In this document: positions 46,668 to 56,166 of the stretch, piece after piece
Layout: each line of letters begins with the position of its first letter
Numbering within the stretch: position 1 is the stretch's first letter
NCBI RefSeq assembly: GCF_000987955.1
Contig: NZ_LAZU01000033.1
Location: 18,686 to 82,685 of the forward strand
Origin: Paenibacillus sp. DMB20
GTDB lineage: Bacteria; Bacillota; Bacilli; Paenibacillales; Paenibacillaceae
Reading direction: 5' to 3'
Length of the DNA: 64,000 bases
Notes under the pieces: model-generated
Databases searched by the model: none
Seen by the model: only the letters and a program-made list of their open reading frames with translations
What the model was told of the DNA's origin: nothing
Position numbers and translations under genes: made by a program

Positions 46668-47384
46668 CTATTTATTATAAATCACCGGAGTTTTGAATTC
46701 CCAACATTTCCACAGTTTATCACCTGTCGCTAGTTCAGCCATAAAATGACTTACATTTATTCTGCTTGTTTTACCCGCATTGAATATTGGGCTGCTTACC
46801 GGAGATTCACAAACTTCATATGGGCTCTCTTCATCATGATTGACTAATGTATCCGGCCGTACGGCAATCCATCCGACATTTTCGTCTTCTTTACCCATTC
46901 TGGCAATCAAATAATTTGCAGCCTTAACATTATCTCGATGAGGAGGAAGCAAGAGCTTTAGTAAGGAAAAGATGATTTTTTCTCCCGGTGAATTTGTCTC
47001 TCCCGATAACGTATTCGTATAACCTGTTGTACTCATCAGTATGAGTTTTACTCTTTGGTCAGCCCTTTTTGGGACTGTCTCACAGATTCTTTTTATTGCA
47101 TCAAATACCAAATATCGAGGTTTGCCGAACATCCCTTTGAGCGTAACATTGTGACCAAGACAGGAGATAACGACATCACAATCACTTATAAGGTGATTCA
47201 TCTCAGCATCATTTAATTCGTTAATATTCCCCTTTACGATTTCCACTAATGGATGTTCTTGTACGTCTACGGGAAGAACAGCACTCTTTCTGATGAGAAT
47301 TCGAATATGGATTTGTCTTTTGATAAATTGCCTGACGACTTGTTTGCCGGTTGCGCCGCTTGCTCCAAGCACTAATACTCTCAT
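46668..47384 (-). CDS. NAD(P)-binding-domain oxidoreductase (NmrA/atypical SDR-like)
   Basis: 238 residues with the Rossmann motif MRVLVLGASGATGKQVVRQF, CDVVISCLGHNVT, VKLILMSTTGYTN and a C-terminal GWIAVRPDTLVNHDEESP. It lacks an evident YxxxK pair, as in NmrA-like proteins. Its ATG overlaps the stop of the DUF4386 gene by 4 bases, so the two are coupled. Cofactor preference not deducible. Confidence 0.85.
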   Translation of the reverse strand: MRVLVLGASGATGKQVVRQFIKRQIHIRILIRKSAVLPVDVQEHPLVEIVKGNINELNDAEMNHLISDCDVVISCLGHNVTLKGMFGKPRYLVFDAIKRICETVPKRADQRVKLILMSTTGYTNTLSGETNSPGEKIIFSLLKLLLPPHRDNVKAANYLIARMGKEDENVGWIAVRPDTLVNHDEESPYEVCESPVSSPIFNAGKTSRINVSHFMAELATGDKLWKCWEFKTPVIYNK

Positions 47385-48128
47385 ATTCCATCTCCGTTAT
47401 CATTAGATTTTATTTCAACTTGATTGAATCCTCTGAATATTAGAAGTATTGCAAGAAACATCTCGCAAATAGCTATTGGCGCATTTAGGATAAAGTAGAC
47501 CGGGCTCGCTAATATTATGATGTTCAACATCAACAGTAACGTAGCCAGAAGAGCCAAGGTAGAACCGATTATACCCCATATCGATAACCATCTTGGGATA
47601 AGTCTAATTTTATATAGGCAATAATAGAGCATCAAACCCCCAATACTCCATGGCAATATCATCCCTATATGATTCAAATTATCTCTGCCTTGTCTAAACA
47701 ATTCAGCTATAACTTCAAAATACAATGAGTCAGCTTGACCGGCAGCTGCAGAACTCTGACTCAATCCTAATAAAAGAAGAAGAGAGCCTATACCGGCAAA
47801 GAGAAAGCCTGAGCCAATAATCCTGAAACCGAAATATCCCACCGCCAGACTTTTGTTGTATTTTTTAATTATTAGATATAATAATACGGTTATCGTGACA
47901 TATACTACAGCCATTGCCGCTTGAAAAAAAAGTTGCGACCAAAACTTGCATTTCGATCTCTGACAACTTTTCAAGGTAATCTGAACGTTCTAATGCAGGA
48001 ACAGAGCTAAATATTCCAAAAACAAAACTGAATATAAGCAGCAGCCCAAGATAGACAGCCGTTTTTCTGTTGGTTTGTATGACTACACCCCCTTTTGCTT
48101 TCTGGTAATTATGCGCTTTGCTTATCAT
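47381..48128 (-). CDS. DUF4386 membrane protein, frameshifted at a T8 run
   Basis: Six to seven TM segments: AVYLGLLLIFSFVFGIFSSV, ITVLLYLIIKKYNKSLAVGY, FLFAGIGSLLLLLGLS, WSIGGLMLYYCLYKIRLIPRW, ILASPVYFILNAPIAICEM. A T8 run (minus strand, 47924-47931) breaks the frame; dropping one T gives LVATFFQAAMAVVYVTITV. DUF4386 proteins are of unknown function and often come in tandem with a regulator. The start is unclear: no ATG fits the RBS AAAGGGGG; the frame extends to ATG 48128. Confidence 0.75.
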
Positions 48129-48571
48129 TCAGAAGCTCATTAAGGGCCGTTTGACTGAATCCCCTGATGATCAGCCAGAGTGCCGTAGCCATCTCCTGTA
48201 CGGCCAATGGTACATACAAAATATCCAAGTGAAGGTCGAGTCCGAATAATACGAGAGGGATAAGTTTGGTGAGATAGAAGAGGGTGTATAAAAATATGGC
48301 CCCGATGTTAAAAACAATCGTCAGAACGGGGGGTTATGATGTCTTTGGTCTGTAGCAGGACATGACCAACAACCTGTAACGAAGCCGCCTCTGCCTGAGC
48401 GGCAGTGAATTCTTTGCTGAATGCGCCTAGGTTAAGCTGAGAAGGATTGGCGGCGATTCGGGTTAAAAAAAATCCTCTCCAGCAAGCAAATCCTTGGTAA
48501 CAACAAGACTTAAAATCCCCGATACCGTTCCGATGATGTACGATCACGGCTGTCATTCTGTAAGTTTTCAT
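48109..48571 (-). pseudogene. Second DUF4386 membrane protein, decayed
   Basis: A second paralogue in several frames: MKTYRMTAVIV, YIIGTVSGILSLVVTKDLLA, FFLTRIAANPSQLNLGAFSK and, after shifts, GAIFLYTLFYLTKLIPLVLF, LDILYVPLAVQEMATALWLI, ending at 48109 inside the next gene. Compared with the first copy most of the central TM segments are missing. Probably a true pseudogene. Confidence 0.6.
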
Positions 48572-48664
48572 TTTATGTTCTCCCTCCCACCTGATCTTTG
48601 AATATTATATTTGCTGCAAGGTTTGACCGAGTAGATACTAAAGTATTAAAGTATGGTTCGAAAT

Positions 48665-48700
48665 AAAAAAAGGCCCAAGCATTGCCTCTAGGCATTGCTT
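48665..48700 (-). terminator. Rho-independent terminator of the LuxR regulator
   Basis: AAGCATTGCC (48677-48686) pairs with GGCATTGCTT (48691-48700) with one mismatch. On the minus strand it is followed by a U-rich tract. It lies 15 bases after the regulator stop. Confidence 0.75.
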
Positions 48701-48714
48701 AAGACCGGAGTAAG

Positions 48715-51351
48715 TTAAATCAGTCCGAGTTCCCTGGCACGGGCGATCGCTTCGGTTCGCCGTTTAACCTGTAATTTATCAAAAATGTTGCGATTATACC
48801 CCTTCACCGTACTTAAGGCCAGGAAAAGTCGATCACCTATTTCTTGATTGGAGAGGCCTTGGGCGATCAGTTGCAGAACTTCCAGTTCACGCTCGCTTAA
48901 GGCATCGATTAAAGGTTCGAAGCGGATGGGGGGCCTGTGAATAGCGAAATCATTGAGCTTCTGTTCATTATAAATATTAGACAGTAAAAACCCGGTATAA
49001 TCCGGCTGGATCCGACGGATAGCCGCTTCCGTTAATAAATCAAACATGGGCTTTCCTTCGTCAACAAAAAGACGAACGAAACCCTCATTCTCCGCCAGCG
49101 TCAAAGCATCATTTAATCTTTGAAGCGCCCTCTCCATATTGCCTTGGACCTGAAACGCCAATGCTTGGAGTACAAGAAGCTTAAGCTGTTCGTTCTTCCA
49201 TTGCTTCGCTTTCGCTTGGTCATACAAAGGACCCAGTATTGCCAGGGCCGCTCTTGCGTTCCCTTGGATCATATCGATTCTTGACTGAAGAACAGGCCAT
49301 TTACTAGTTTTCAGAAGCTTTACGGCTTCCGGAAAGTTGCCGCGATGAAGAGAAATAAGAAGTTCCAAGTGCTGAACTTCGCCCAAAAGGTGTGTAAAGG
49401 ATCGTTCTTGCACTTCATGACGAGCTTTAGTTAACAAAGCTTCCGATGCAGAAATATCTTGTCTGGCGAGTTTCAATTTTGCAGCAAATAATTCACTATC
49501 GGATAGCCTATCCGTATTCTCGATCTGCCTGGCCAACAGGATACTCTGTTGTATATGTTGTTCGGCTGCCTCCAAATCGTTCCATTCATAGAAGATTCGA
49601 GCCATGCCTAAATATGCATCACAAGCGGCCGGCAGTGGCGGTTCGCCAGCTAGTTCAATGACTTGTTTATAGGTTCGCACGGCCAGGTTCAACTGATTGT
49701 CGAGCTCCTGGATCTGGCCTGTACCTAAAGTTGCCATAAGCGTAATAATCAGGTGTCCCATTCGCTTGCTTATCGATAACGCTTCGGTATAAGCTCGTCT
49801 GGCGGCTGCGCGATCGCCCTGCAGCTGGTAGGCAACGCCTAACGTCCAGGTTGTCGCTGCGCGCACAGGTAGATTATTCGGATGCAGATGATCCAGCGCG
49901 AGGAGTGATTGGGCAATAATGGTATCCGTCTCGTTCCGAGTGACTCCAAGCGTGGCCCGGATCGATGCTATATGCCCGATTAGATCATGATCTACCTCAT
50001 GGGGATCGATATGTTTCATGGCCGCTTCGGCAGCGGATAGTTTTTGTTCGATTCCGTTCAATTGACCGGTCATCAATAGGGCGGAGGCATAAATCACCCA
50101 AAGCGATGGCCGCTCATTGAGCGTGGACTCATCCTGGCGCTTCAACCAATTTAATACAGGCTGTGCGGCGCCGCGAAAATGTAGAGGCATTCCCCTTCCT
50201 TCGATTAATGTTGCGGCCCGATCCACATCTTGAGACGCCACAGCGTGCTGAAAAGCTTCGATCTCAAGTTCATTCTCTTCAAACCAATGGCTTGCCCTGA
50301 TGTGCAGAACGGCAATCTCATTGGCTTTATCCTTATAGGCATGATAAAAACGCTGTCGCAACAAATCGGCAAAAAGATGATGATAGCGGTACCAATGACG
50401 CTCGCTATCCAACGGGATGATGAAGAGGTTGGAACGCTCAAGATACTCCAGGATTTCATATCCTCCCATGCCATTCTGTAGAACTGCATCACAGAGGGAA
50501 CCGCAAAATCGATCAAGAATGGAGGTATGAAGCAAAAAGGTCTGAACCTTTTCGGACTGCTGCGTAAGGACTTCCTCCATTAAATAGTCCAACACAAAAC
50601 GGTGGCTGCCGGTAAAGGACGAGATGAATTGGGCCGTATTCGAACAGCCCTGCATAGAGATAGCGGCTAAATGCAACCCGACAATCCACCCTTCTGTGCG
50701 TGCCCCTAGAGAAAATACCTCTGCAGACGATAGATTAAACCCCATGATTTGGTTTAAAAATAACGTCGCTTCATGCCGGGTGAAACGCAGGTCGTTTCCA
50801 CGCAGTTCGGTCAATTGGTTTTTTGCCCGTAATCTGGCGATCGGCAGCTGCGGCTCTTCGCGCGTCATGATGATCAAATGCATCTGTAACGGTTGATTAT
50901 CGATTAGAAAAGACAGAGCATCATGCACGGATTGAGATTCAATGACGTGATAGTCATCAAGAACGAGAATAAATGGATCTGAACCGGATGATATTTCATT
51001 GACTAAAGCAGTAAGGATGTATTTGATCGGCAACGGTTGCGGAGATTGCAACGCTTTCCATACACCTTGGTCGTTAACGTTAACGCTCTTCTTTATTGCA
51101 ACGATAAGAAGAAGGAGAAATCGCACAGGATCATTGTCACCTTCATCCAGCGATAACCAAGCGGCCCGATGTCTACAGTCAGCCAGCCACTCGCTGACCA
51201 ACGTGGTTTTACCATAGCCTGCAGAAGCGGAGATAAGCGTTAGTTTTCCTCGCTGACCCTCATACAAGCGTTTGAACAAATGTGAGCGTTGAACCACATT
51301 CGATCGCGCTGGAGGAATATGCAGCTTTGTGGTTAATATAGGTATGTTCAT
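48715..51351 (-). CDS. MalT-type (LAL family) LuxR transcriptional regulator
   Basis: 878 residues. N-terminal STAND NTPase with Walker A LISASAGYGKTTLVSEWLAD, Walker B ILVLDDYHVI and an R-finger-like IIMTREEPQLPI. A long TPR region (~450-780) is followed by a LuxR HTH at the C-terminus: LSERELEVLQLIAQGLSNQEI followed by LFLALSTVKGYNRNIFDKLQ. It is a single ligand-activated activator, binding an inducer in the TPR part. It precedes the DUF4386 and oxidoreductase genes and may control them. The inducer is unknown. Confidence 0.93.
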   Translation of the reverse strand: MNIPILTTKLHIPPARSNVVQRSHLFKRLYEGQRGKLTLISASAGYGKTTLVSEWLADCRHRAAWLSLDEGDNDPVRFLLLLIVAIKKSVNVNDQGVWKALQSPQPLPIKYILTALVNEISSGSDPFILVLDDYHVIESQSVHDALSFLIDNQPLQMHLIIMTREEPQLPIARLRAKNQLTELRGNDLRFTRHEATLFLNQIMGFNLSSAEVFSLGARTEGWIVGLHLAAISMQGCSNTAQFISSFTGSHRFVLDYLMEEVLTQQSEKVQTFLLHTSILDRFCGSLCDAVLQNGMGGYEILEYLERSNLFIIPLDSERHWYRYHHLFADLLRQRFYHAYKDKANEIAVLHIRASHWFEENELEIEAFQHAVASQDVDRAATLIEGRGMPLHFRGAAQPVLNWLKRQDESTLNERPSLWVIYASALLMTGQLNGIEQKLSAAEAAMKHIDPHEVDHDLIGHIASIRATLGVTRNETDTIIAQSLLALDHLHPNNLPVRAATTWTLGVAYQLQGDRAAARRAYTEALSISKRMGHLIITLMATLGTGQIQELDNQLNLAVRTYKQVIELAGEPPLPAACDAYLGMARIFYEWNDLEAAEQHIQQSILLARQIENTDRLSDSELFAAKLKLARQDISASEALLTKARHEVQERSFTHLLGEVQHLELLISLHRGNFPEAVKLLKTSKWPVLQSRIDMIQGNARAALAILGPLYDQAKAKQWKNEQLKLLVLQALAFQVQGNMERALQRLNDALTLAENEGFVRLFVDEGKPMFDLLTEAAIRRIQPDYTGFLLSNIYNEQKLNDFAIHRPPIRFEPLIDALSERELEVLQLIAQGLSNQEIGDRLFLALSTVKGYNRNIFDKLQVKRRTEAIARARELGLI

Positions 51352-51596
51352 AAAATTTCTTCACCACGTTTTTCATTTTTACGCACAATCGAGGCAGCTT
51401 CTCTACCGTACTTGCACAATGACACAACTTTTAGGTTCATCGCCCCACCTCAATTCGTTACCTTCCACTTATACCCCATGCCTCTGACCGTCAACAGGAT
51501 TTGCGGATGATTGGATATATCGAAAACTCCTTATCATATTGTTGTTTTGTAATGTAGGAAGATTTATCAAGTTGCGAATTGATCAGAGTAATTTCT

Positions 51597-51722
51597 TTAT
51601 TTAATTTCAACTTGACCACCAGGCATCTCCCAGCCTCTTCTTGGTCCTTTAATAAGTAACAATTCGTTTTTGTCATTTATTACAATTGCACCTGCCGAAA
51701 CTATATGCTTTGGTGGATTCAT
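51597..51722 (-). pseudogene. Nudix hydrolase N-terminal remnant
   Basis: From ATG 51722: MNPPKHIVSAGAIVINDKNE, LLLIKGPRRGWEMPGGQVE then a stop. It contains the first half of the Nudix box and is cut after GGQVE. Downstream codons do not continue the fold. The third Nudix trace of the cassette zone. Confidence 0.6.
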
Positions 51723-51796
51723 AAACTCACTCCTTAATAGATTGATCTAAGAATGATCTAAGGTATTTTTGTTTTTATATGCTCTTCGCAGGTTTC

Positions 51797-52226
51797 ATAT
51801 AACGTCATATTCACGAACTTCGTGAATACCTCCATCATACGTGCATTGCTGAACTTCGTAAACACTCCAACTCCTAAGACACCCAAAGCTTTTTGGGTTT
51901 ACTCCTACTCAAACAAAGCCTTCCGTCCTACTGTCCGAATAAACTTCTTCTACGAAATCAATCTCCGACTGTTTTCACGCAAACAGGCGACAGCACGAAA
52001 ACTGTCGCCTGAAAGATATCCAGGTTTTTCAAAACACTAGTATAGCAGGATACGTCCAGTATTGCGAAAGAGCAAATTTTCTCAGTTGTATAGATACACC
52101 CAGGACTCTGAAGTAAATCGGAAATACGGGTTGACCACCATTCGGAGGCAAGCTTGGCCGTGGGAAGCCGTGACAGATCACCTCGTTTTCCAATTCGTCC
52201 GAATTGCCCAATCGTTATAGTACTCC
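51797..52226. other. Gap with an attC-like end and a strong hairpin
   Basis: ATAACGTC followed by ATATTCACGAACTTCGTGAATAC (51799-51829) matches the outer motif of the 44825 element, here with its own small hairpin. At 51984-52011 a perfect 10-bp stem (CAGGCGACAG with CTGTCGCCTG, 8-base loop) may be a terminator. The rest shows no gene. Confidence 0.5.
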
Positions 52227-53607
52227 TTATCCTGCTGTCCTCATCTTCTCTTCCCCAATCACTTTCTCTCGCCGTTTATGCCGCAAATAGAGGCGCGTTT
52301 CAGCCACAACCACCCCGGACAAACCAAGCAGGGCAATCAGGTTCGGCAGCGCCATCAGTCCATTCACAATGTCTGCGAGAAGCCAGATCGCCTGAAGCTT
52401 GATAAACGCGCCCGCTCCAACCAGAACGATAAACACGATGCGGTAAGGCAGGATGGACTTGACGCCAAATAAATATACCATGCAGCGCTCGCCGTAATAG
52501 TTCCAGCCCAAAATCGTCGTAAACGCAAATAAAATGAGGCAAAACATAAGAATGAAGGAACCAAACGGCATGGCCGCATCAAAAGCGGCTTGGGTCATCT
52601 CAGCCCCTTCCGCCGCCCCATTCCATGAGCCGGTCACAATCAGCGTCAAGCCGGTCAGCGTGCATACAATAATCGTATCTATAAAAGTACCCGTCATCGA
52701 CACAAGTCCCTGCTCTGCAGGCCACTTTACCTTGGCCGCCGCGGCTGCAATCGGCGCGCTCCCAAGGCCGGACTCATTGGAAAATACGCCTCTTGCCACG
52801 CCGTTGCGAATGGCCATCATGACCGTAGCGCCGAGGAATCCGCCGCCTGCCGCAGTCGGGTTGAACGCGCTTTGAAATACGAGCGACAGCGCATATGGAA
52901 GTTTGTCAGCGAAAACAACAAGCACGAAACAGCTTGTTGCCACATAGGCAATGGCCATGATGGGCACCACTTTGGTAGTCACCTTTGTTATTTTTTTGAG
53001 CCCTCCGATGGTCACCAATGCCGTCAAAGCCGTCACCACAGCTGCAGTTGCAGCGGCTGGAACTCCCAAACTTGACTGCGTAGACGTTACAATGGCATTG
53101 ACTTGCGGGAAGGTGCCAATCCCGAAACATGCGACCAATACCCCGCTCACAGCGAAAAATACGGCCAGCGGTTTATATCTCGCGCCCAAACCTTGTTCAA
53201 TATAATACATCGGGCCGCCCGAGACTTGCCCATTCTCGTCTATCTTCCGGTATTTCACGGCCAGTACGCCTTCGGCGTATTTGGTCGCCATGCCAAAAAA
53301 AAGCGGCCAACCACATCCAGAACAGCGCTCCCGGTCCGCCTATTTGAATCGCCGTCGCTACACCGACAATATTCCCCGTCCCGATCGTGGCAGCCAGGGC
53401 GGTAGCGAGCGCGCCAAAGCTGGTGACGTCTCCTTGCCCTTCATTTTTCGCGGTAAAAATGAGCCTCAGTGCCAGCGGCAGACGAAACACTTGCAGCAAA
53501 CCGAGGCGGATCGTGAAAAAGATCCCCGTTCCCACCAACAATACCAACAGCGGCGGCCCCCATACAAAATGATCCACACGGTTTAACCATTCTTCCAACA
53601 TGTTCAT
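52227..53607 (-). CDS. AGCS-family sodium:alanine/glycine symporter, frameshifted
   Basis: Two frames form a ~458-residue transporter of 10-11 TM segments. N-terminal frame: LLVLLVGTGIFFTIRLGLLQ, FGALATALAATIGTGNIVGV (AGCS signature). A T8 run (minus strand, 53294-53301) breaks it; dropping one T gives AAFFGMATKYAEGVLAVKY. GGPMYYIEQGLG, RGVFSNESGLGSAPIAAAAA and PFGSFILMFCLILFAFTTIL follow. The tandem glycine riboswitch upstream indicates glycine (or alanine) as substrate. Start ATG 53607 with GAGGGG. Confidence 0.9.
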
Positions 53608-53757
53608 CCTCTTCCCCTCTTCATCGATATCGATGTGTCTCGCGACACGAAAAAGAGCCAAATCGATAGATTTGACTCTGGGGACATTTTTGCAGAAACG
53701 CAAATAAAACGATAGGTGATACTAATCACGAATCCGAATAATAATGCATATCATCTG

Positions 53758-53946
53758 CAATCCCTGTCCTTTTACCTGAGAGTTTTAACGTGTGGTGACA
53801 CGTCTTGCCCCTTCGGTGCCCCGTTTCAGCGGAGTCTCTCCAGAGTTCTGTCCGTACACGGTCCTGCTTGCGTGCAATCCTTTAAAGATTGAAACAAACG
53901 CCTGAGAGTTTTGCCCCTTCGGCCAGGCTGGTGCCTGTCTCCCGCA
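53758..53946 (-). promoter_or_regulatory. Tandem glycine riboswitch
   Basis: On the minus strand two glycine aptamers follow each other: GGAGA-type start, GCCGAAGGGGCAA and ACTCTCAGGCG for the first (53895-53946), then GGAGAGACTCCGC, ACCGAAGGGGCAAGACG and ACTCTCAGGTAAAAGGACAG for the second (53758-53855). The conserved core motifs and spacing match gcvT-type glycine riboswitches. It sits in the 5' leader of the symporter gene. Confidence 0.93.
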
Positions 53947-54152
53947 TACTTCATCCAGTTTATGAAGTTGTTCATCTATTATAGAAAACCGGCTTCGATT
54001 GCGCAAGGATGTTTGATATGGAAATAACCTCCATGCCACCACCGTACTTGAATTTAACGGGAATGATTCCTCTTTTAAAAGAATACATATAGGTTGAAAA
54101 TCTATCATTTAATCCCTGTCCATGACATGGATTGCAAAGGAGTGAATGTCCA

Positions 54153-55632
54153 TTGTCGCAAATCCAACTTAGTCCGAAGGTAGAATCCTTTTTGCAGGGC
54201 ACCAAAAAGCTATTTATCGATGGGGAATGGGTTGAATCCGTTCAGAACAACGAATTTTCCTCCATCAATCCGGCTACCGGAGAAGTGCTGGCGGTTGTGG
54301 CGGAAGCGAGAGAGGAGGATGTGGATCGAGCGGTAAAGGCTGCCCGTCAAGCATTCGACCAGGGAGAATGGTCGACGATCAGCGCGGCGGATCGCGGCCG
54401 TCTCATCTATAAGCTGGCCGACCTCATTGAAGCGAACAAGCAAGAACTGGCCGAGCTGGAGACGCTGGACAACGGCAAGCCGCTGCGGGAAACGTTGGCG
54501 GCCGATCTTCCCTTGACCATCGAGCATTTCCGCTATTACGCCGGATGGGCAACGAAAATAGTCGGACAAACCATCCCTACGGCGGGCAACTTTCATACCT
54601 ATACGAGGCATGAAGCCGTCGGGGTCGTCGGGCAAATCATCCCGTGGAACTTCCCTCTCCTGATGGCAGCCTGGAAGCTCGGAGCCGCCCTGGCCACCGG
54701 CTGCACCGTCGTCCTGAAGCCTGCGGAGCAGACGCCGCTTTCCGCCTTGTACCTGGCTCAACTGACACAGGAAGCAGGTTTCCCCCGCGGCGTAATCAAC
54801 GTGATTCCCGGATTTGGAGAGACGGCAGGCGCGCCGCTCGTGCGGCATCCGCAAGTCGACAAGATCGCATTCACCGGCTCCACGATCGTCGGAAAATCCA
54901 TTATGCGCGAAGCGGCAGACACCGTCAAAAAAAGTGACCCTTGAGCTTGGCGGCAAATCCCCGAACATCATCCTACCGGATGCCGATCTGTCACTTGCGG
55001 TGCCCGGAGCGTTACGCGGCATCACATTCAACCAGGGGCAGGTATGTTCAGCTGGTTCGCGGCTCTACGTGCAGAAGAAAATGTACGACAACGTCGTGGC
55101 CGACTTGGCATCGGAAGCTCAGCGAATCCGGGTCGGAACCGGCCTCGATCCGGAGACGGAAATGGGACCGCTCGTTTCCTCCGAGCAGCATGACATCGTC
55201 AAGCGTTATATCGAAGCCGGATCTGCAGCAGGCGCTGAACTGGTAACAGGCGGCGGGGTTCCGCATCCGCAGGGCTACTTCGTGGAACCGACTATATTCG
55301 CGCACGTCGATCCGAAGATGAAGATTGCCCGGGAAGAGATATTCGGGCCTGTCGTGACAGCGATGCCCTACGATACTCTCGACGACTTGATTGAACAGGC
55401 CAACCAATCCAACTACGGACTCGCTGCAGGAGTATGGACCCAAAACCTGAAGCACGCGCACTATTTGGCAAGCAAACTCAAAGCAGGTACCGTCTGGGTG
55501 AACTGCTATAACGTGTTCGATGCAGCCGCTCCATTCGGAGGTTACAAGCAATCGGGGCTCGGCCGGGAAATGGGCTCTTATGCGCTCGACAATTATACGG
55601 AAGTGAAGACTGTCTGGGTAAACATGGACTAG
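54153..55632 (+). CDS. NAD(P)-dependent aldehyde dehydrogenase, frameshifted
   Basis: Start TTG 54153 with AAAGGAG upstream. ~492 residues: LFIDGEWVES, VGVVGQIIPWNFPLLMAAWK (cofactor site), VDKIAFTGSTIVGKSIM. An A7 run (54927-54933) breaks the frame; dropping one A gives TVKKVTLELGGKSPNIILPD with the catalytic Glu. The catalytic Cys is in FNQGQVCSAGSRL and EEIFGPVV is near the C-terminus. Resembles DhaS/AldA-type broad-range enzymes. Stands alone in its transcription unit. Confidence 0.92.
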
Positions 55633-56166
55633 GCAAGTACAACTATTTAATTTAAACCGCAGAAGGCGATCGAGCATCTGTTGCCGAACGGCCACCGGGA
55701 GATCGTGTTCCTCAATGGCTATCCTGAAGCGATTCCTTTTACCGCTTGCGTTCACCGGCCATAAGAAAAAACGTCTATCGACGTACTTTCTCAGAAGACA
55801 GACCGCAGTTTGCGGAAGTTTTTCTTGCGAGATAAGGTGGCCAATCCTCTGAAGTTTATACTTTCTTATCTCTTGAAAAAAAGCGTCCTTCGCCGTCATG
55901 ATACGAAGGACGCTCCCATATCCGGGCAGCTATCGCGAGTCCCGCGGGGTTATACATCATAATACCGGCTGCGAACGTATTTACACCGAGAAGATGAGTG
56001 GGGCAAAAGATGATAACCCAGAACTGATATGCTTGCTATTCTTACAGAGTTTGAGCGTGATATTATAAAGCCTCTTCGTAAAGGCAATACGTAAAATACA
56101 AACAAAACCAGCAAAACATCTTTTCTATGTCGTGCTGGTTTTGTTGAAGTTCATCTTAAATTGTTG
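55633..56166. other. Gap with two terminators and an old coding trace
   Basis: 55660-55762 contains an open plus-strand piece (AIEHLLPNGHREIVFLNGYP, then a stop) of unknown origin. Two hairpins for minus-strand transcripts: a perfect 11-bp stem 55882-55892/55904-55914 followed on the minus strand by seven T, and a 13-bp stem 56101-56113/56133-56145 just after the hydrolase gene. The remainder holds no gene. Confidence 0.65.

Noticed and set aside
55048..55899. Minus-strand open frame of 283 codons
   Set aside because: Antisense to the aldehyde dehydrogenase, whose motifs are clear on the plus strand.
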